Below are positions 6,512 to 10,195 of a stretch of DNA of 10,195 nucleotides, piece by piece. Position 1 is the stretch's first letter; each line of letters opens with the position of its first letter. The translations under genes were made by a program, and so were the position numbers. Where the stretch lies: NCBI GenBank assembly GCA_028565635.1, contig JAOXYB010066578.1, forward strand, positions 1-10,195, written 5' to 3'. Under the pieces are notes generated by a model. It was not told the origin of the DNA. It saw nothing but the letters and a program-made list of their open reading frames with translations, and made no database searches. The DNA comes from Phoronis ovalis. Lineage: Eukaryota > Phoronida > Phoronidae.

Positions 6512-9429
6512 AAAAAATGGGATCGTTTGGTCGATATCAACAAAGAATGTACTTTTTGCTGTGTTTGCCTGCTATAACTTGCGCCCTCCACATGCTAAGT
6601 TCGGTTTTTTTAGCTGCCACTCCAAAACACAGGTATGTTTTAACAATTAAAATATTTTAATCGAACAGAAAACCAAACAGAATGAAGTAATTTCTCATTT
6701 TCGAATCTTTGGGGCGAAAAACTTGTCAATATAATAAGTAATGAATATACATACCATATACCATATACATAATTATTTATTAATAAATACAGTGACAGAC
6801 TCGATGTTGAAGAACAAGAAAGTTTCATTTATAGAATAAAACACACGATCTGAAAGATATTGCAAATAAGTGATTTTATTAAAACATGAACAAATTATTA
6901 TAAAATACACTAATAAACTACAACGTATTAATTATTTAAATACATTTTCAAAGTGTATATATATAAAAATACAAATGTTTACAAACACGAAAAACTAATA
7001 GAAACGTATTGTTGATGGTGGCAAAAACGGTCCTGTTCACATAGTGTAGTCATCCGCCATTGATTAGGGATAGAAAAAGATCGCACCGTCTCCCCAACTA
7101 TGGACAAGGATAAGGCACTGATCCACTCCTGTCGTGCCTTGAGACAAGTAAAATAAAGCAAAAAAAAAATGTCCGCCAAAAGAAAATGCCCGCTGCTCGC
7201 GAAAAAAACCTATAGCCCTCATAGTATAAAACTACGGTTCGGTCATGAGATCATTGGTGCAATTTTAGAGGAATTCCTAGGGATCCAAATCCGAGGAGGT
7301 CTCTTGGAGAGGACTTGATACTGTCTTTAGAATTACAGTATACATTCTAAGATAAGCTCCAGTATGTATATTATCGCAATTATATCTAGTCACAAAGTAC
7401 AGATAGATTAATTGCTAAAAAGGCCAGGTTTCATGTGTTGAAATCCTCCCCATACATAAAGGATGTTCTGGTAACTTAATACCCCTATATGGGGTATATA
7501 GTAATCTGAATCGGGTGAAAATAAGTAATGATCACTAGTTACCATGAATATAATCCTTCTCCTAACCGTTTCTATACGCAAAACCACAGACTAACCTCGT
7601 ACTACGGTTAATTATAAAGCATGAGATAAAATGTCAATTCTAACATGAGTTATAGTCGAATATATGTTTCAAAAGAAGAAGCTTTAGTCAGAATAGCACT
7701 CAACAAATACAAGCAATTTTGATAAACAAAACCTTTTTTGCAGATGTGCTATCCCTGGATATAACGATACTTACGACATTCAGAATGAAAATCATTCTGC
7801 TTACGTCAATGCCTTTATTCCATACAAATCCGATGGAACTTACGATCAATGCCATTTGTACAACAACGTTAATTTGACCTGGGCGTTAGATATGCAAGAC
7901 ATGAACGACACGATGAATCTAACTGATAAAGTACGGTGTACACAATGGGTTTACGATACTTTAGAGTTCCAAGAGACTATCGTCACAAAAGTGAGTGTTA
8001 ATTAATTAAAAATACAACTAGGAAAGCTTTCCCATTCAATATTTTATGACCCACTCTCTCCTTCTTTTCATGATGCTTCCATTCACCAATCTATGCAGTA
8101 ATCCGCACTAATAATATAACTGTCTCAGGAAAAACCCAGATGTAAAAATTCTACTGTTGACTTACGGTTGACTAATATCACATTTTTGTCAGTATTGTTT
8201 TTATTTTCATAATTTCAGTTAGATCTTGTATGTCAAAATCAGTCTAAGTCAACTATTGCAACTGTTGTATACATGGCTGGTGTGCTGGTTGGGGCACTAC
8301 TTTTTGGAATACTATCAGATATGTGAGTATTGTATAGAGGAGAGAATTATGTAGAATTCGTTTTGTTTAGAACACAATATGCGTTTGTGCCGGGGTTTGT
8401 GCCATATGCAGTATTTACACTTCTTGCAAAGATTTGCTAATAATTATGTAAAATGATGTTTCTTTTAGAATTGGACGCAAGAAAACTTTAATGATTACTA
8501 TATTACAGCAAGCTGTGAGTGGAACAGCATGTGCGTTTGCCCCTGAATACTATTCTTTTATTTTATTACGTTTTGTGATCGGAGCTAGTACCTCTGGGTT
8601 ATTTATGACTGCTTTTGTTATTGGTGAGTAAATGTGCTACGTCCCTACAAGAAGGTGCACGATCCTAATTCATTGTATTGTCGAATTATATCCCGGTCTG
8701 GGTTATTCATTGTGTGTTGATTTTTTTTAACAAAAAATGAACCAGATCATTTTATTTGCATAAAATCATTAAACTCTTGACTGATTACGTCATTGGTGAT
8801 GTCATGTTTTAATTTAAAATTTGAATTTTATCTAAATATTTTTATATTTAATTGTTGAATTAGTATAAACGCAATAACATTTTTCCACAGGTATGGAATT
8901 AGTCGGCCCTTCAAAACGTCTTATTGCCGGTACAGCCATTGAATATTTCTTCTCACTCGGATATGCTGTATTAACAGGGTTGGCGTATTTCACTCGACAC
9001 TGGAGTTGGTTACAACTTGCCTGTTCTGTTCCTTCCTTTTTGTTCCTATCTTATTGGTGGTAAGTGTGTTATCAATTTCCTAGTAGAACTGAAGAAGCTA
9101 TCAATTACACGTACATGTAAAATAATCTAGCCGTTTTTCCAATACGTGCAAGAATTATTGCGCTGAACATCATGAATGTGTGCAGTACCTAAATCTGAAC
9201 CTCGGTACCTGAGTTAATTTTATTTATAATCCAGAATAAGCTATGTGCCACCTTATCAAGATATAGTAGGGTTTATTTAATTAGTACCATACAGTTAGGA
9301 AAACAATACAAGTTTTCCCTACTTTCAAGTTATTTATTTTTTCATAGGTTTGTTCCAGAATCATCAAGATGGTTGCTGGCAAGGGGGCGTGAGGACGAGG
9401 CGGAAAAGATCCTACGACATGCAGCTAAG
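6490..9429 (+). CDS. SLC22-family organic cation/carnitine-type transporter, N-terminal 300 residues (partial)
   Basis: Major facilitator that moves organic ions across the plasma membrane; the substrate cannot be told here. Exons: 6490-6632, 7744-7990, 8219-8322, 8469-8623, 8891-9059, 9348-9429. All junctions are GT-AG and the frame stays open for 300 codons, so the gene is intact as far as seen. The start fits the family's N-terminus (MEFDEILEKMGSFGRYQ, then TM1) and its ATG context is strong. TM1 is about 21-42. The large extracellular loop (43-142) has five N-glycosylation sequons (Asn55, 64, 91, 102, 106), Cys49, 84, 113 and 135, and family signatures WVYDT and TIVT. MFS motif A is GILSDIIGRKK (160-170), with Ile in place of the usual Arg after Asp. 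MELVGPSKR (218-226) and PESSRWLLARGR (276-287, usually PESPRWL) follow TM4 and TM6. About 250 C-terminal residues, including TM7-12, are off-window. Confidence 0.93.
7010..7169 (+). repeat. Possible retroposed fragment ending in AATAAA and an A-run
   Basis: The segment stands out from the flanking AT-rich intron by composition and ends with aataaagc followed by ten A (7160-7169), the arrangement expected at the 3' end of a processed retrocopy or SINE. No source gene, RNA polymerase III box or target-site duplication was found. The left boundary is a guess from composition. Confidence 0.25.
7169..7318 (+). other. Small ORF in SLC22 intron 1, 49 codons, unrecognised
   Basis: An ATG at the end of the A10 run opens a frame with a basic N-terminus (MSAKRKCPLLAKK) and a more hydrophobic second half containing IIGAILEEFLGIQI. 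It ends at TGA 7316-7318. It matches no family I know and may be chance or a remnant of an inserted element. Confidence 0.15.
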
Positions 9430-9611
9430 GTAAATTTCTTTATGCCAATGCTGTGGAATCTCTGTATGAAAACTGTTTTTAAATCTTTTAAATTGTTTAA
9501 TCCTAACGCGGCATAGTAACGCTATACAGTGTGTTACTTTGTTAGTAATCTTTTGACGTTACCTCCTAGAAAAATCTACATGCAACAAAGGTACAATGTA
9601 TACATGGTCTT

Positions 9612-9772
9612 TGTCAGCCTGAATAAATTCATCCGTTAGTGTACCGTACCTTTTCAACTAAAGTCTGGTCTTAACCATAGTCAATTTTTGTTTATTATCT
9701 CGAAAAGCAGAGCACGATAATCCTTTTATTTCTATATAAAGTGTCACGAAAGTCTTGACACCAATCAAATTG
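9612..9772 (-). repeat. Dispersed repeat, copy B
   Basis: Reverse-complement match to 18-178, with the same order of anchors read on the minus strand. Weak similarity may continue to about 9580 (gtacctttg against gtacacctttg in copy A). Both copies lie antisense to their host genes when read in the copy A direction. Confidence 0.8.
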
Positions 9773-9939
9773 TAGCTTACAATAATAGGTATAACAGTGG
9801 ACTTATAACAATGGACTAAGCGGATAGGGGGTTGAGCACACACATTTTATCTATAGTTTGCTAAGTAAAAAGCAACGCCCATGCTGCGATACCTATTCAT
9901 AATGAGTCATCATGTTAGAATAGACTGGTAGGTGACTAT

Positions 9940-10195
9940 CCGGGGGGGGGGTACTCGTGGTTTTTTGAATATGGGGATGTGCCGCGGAACCTAATCCAAA
10001 ATTTCAGCTTGCGGTAGCAAACCCAATCCAAATTTTTTGAAATATAATGGTAGCAATCCAAATTTTGCGAAATATAATGGTAGCAATCCAAAATTTTAAA
10101 ATATTTGAGTAGCAATCAATTTCTACGCAAACTGACTGATACAAACCAAATTCCAAAAATCGTTTTATGGATACAAACCTAAAATTAATCCAAAT
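9940..10195 (+). mobile_element. G-run-terminated repeat element, cut by window end
   Basis: Begins ccgggggggggg (9940-9951) followed by tactcgtgg and ggggatgtgccgc. The start resembles that of the element at 1921 (ccggggggctcac), and both then turn into internal degenerate repeats. Here those are 30-bp units from 10024. The right end and any target-site duplication are off-window; by analogy the left flank of a duplication would be ggtgactat (9931-9939). No coding content is visible. Confidence 0.5.
10024..10128 (+). repeat. 30-bp tandem repeat, three units plus partial
   Basis: Units start at 10024, 10054 and 10084 (30, 30 and 29 bp), each opening caatccaaa; the first two close with aaatataatggtag and the third, diverged, with gagtag. 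A degraded fourth unit starts at 10113. The first two units differ at only two positions, so the array is young or recently homogenised. It lies inside the G-run element. Confidence 0.85.

Larger units (their letters stand above)
6633..7743 (+). other. Intron 1 of the SLC22 gene, 1111 bp
   Basis: Bounded by GTATGTTT after codon 47 (phase 2) and TTTTTTGCAG. It is by far the longest complete intron here; introns 2-5 are 146-288 bp. Most is AT-rich, but about 7010-7320 is more GC-rich and holds AATAAA (7152-7157) followed two bases later by an A10 run, resembling the 3' end of a retroposed sequence. A 7-bp stem (atacccc/ggggtat) with a 5-base loop lies at 7479-7497. Confidence 0.8.
9430..10195 (+). 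other. Intron 6 of the SLC22 gene (partial)
   Basis: Starts at the donor GTAAAT after Lys300 (phase 0) and runs to the window edge. I saw no further exon. Two repeats take up much of it: copy B of the dispersed repeat and a G-run-terminated element. The open frame on the minus strand at 9658-9843 is a shadow within copy B and its flank. Confidence 0.8.

Noticed and set aside
6979-7179. Minus-strand frame with ARQEWISAL, reminiscent of the C-terminal helix of a PH domain, behind a pyrimidine-rich acceptor-like tract
   Set aside because: The similarity covers about nine residues, the rest does not fit a PH domain, the frame lacks an ATG at its start, and the pyrimidine tract is the complement of the A-run.
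9658-9843. 61-codon minus-strand frame
   Set aside because: It lies mostly within copy B of the dispersed repeat, and copy A does not preserve an equivalent open frame.
1-10195. tRNA, rRNA, CRISPR array, bacterial operon or viral genes
   Set aside because: No cloverleaf, regular spacer array, operon spacing or viral protein was seen; the genes are spliced animal genes.

Overview
The window is eukaryotic nuclear DNA: AT-rich, with GT-AG introns, long non-coding stretches and two animal gene families in head-to-head orientation. The proteins are bilaterian. The AT-rich intergenic style and the G-run-terminated repeats suggest a marine invertebrate, most likely a lophotrochozoan such as a mollusc. 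That placement is an inference, not proven.

Layout. Positions 1-526 are intron of a minus-strand gene and begin with a dispersed repeat. Positions 527-1675 (exon perhaps to 1696) are a large minus-strand exon of a synaptotagmin-17 (B/K protein) orthologue: Cys-rich N-terminus, Ser-rich linker and the first C2 domain. The second C2 domain lies off the left edge. A 344-bp MITE-like element flanked by a perfect 9-bp direct repeat sits at 1921-2264. From about 2274 to 6397 there is no confident gene, only candidate regulatory sites (CRE, X-box plus CCAAT, CTCF-like core), short tandem duplications and one 51-codon ORF with a signal-peptide-like start. From 6490 to the right edge runs a plus-strand SLC22-family (organic cation/carnitine-type) transporter. 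Six exons encode 300 residues, through transmembrane segment 6 and the start of the central cytoplasmic loop; the rest lies off the right edge. Its last visible intron holds a second, inverted copy of the left-edge repeat and a second G-run element cut by the window end.

The two genes are not known to share a pathway. SYT17 is a C2-domain membrane-trafficking protein and SLC22 is a plasma-membrane solute carrier. Their 5' ends face each other across about 4.8 kb, so regulatory sequence could be shared, but this is inference. I found no clear new system. The best leads are the TSD-flanked element and its relative at 9940, a possible intronic polyadenylation isoform of SYT17, an overlapping uORF at the SLC22 start, and the small secreted-looking ORF at 4453.
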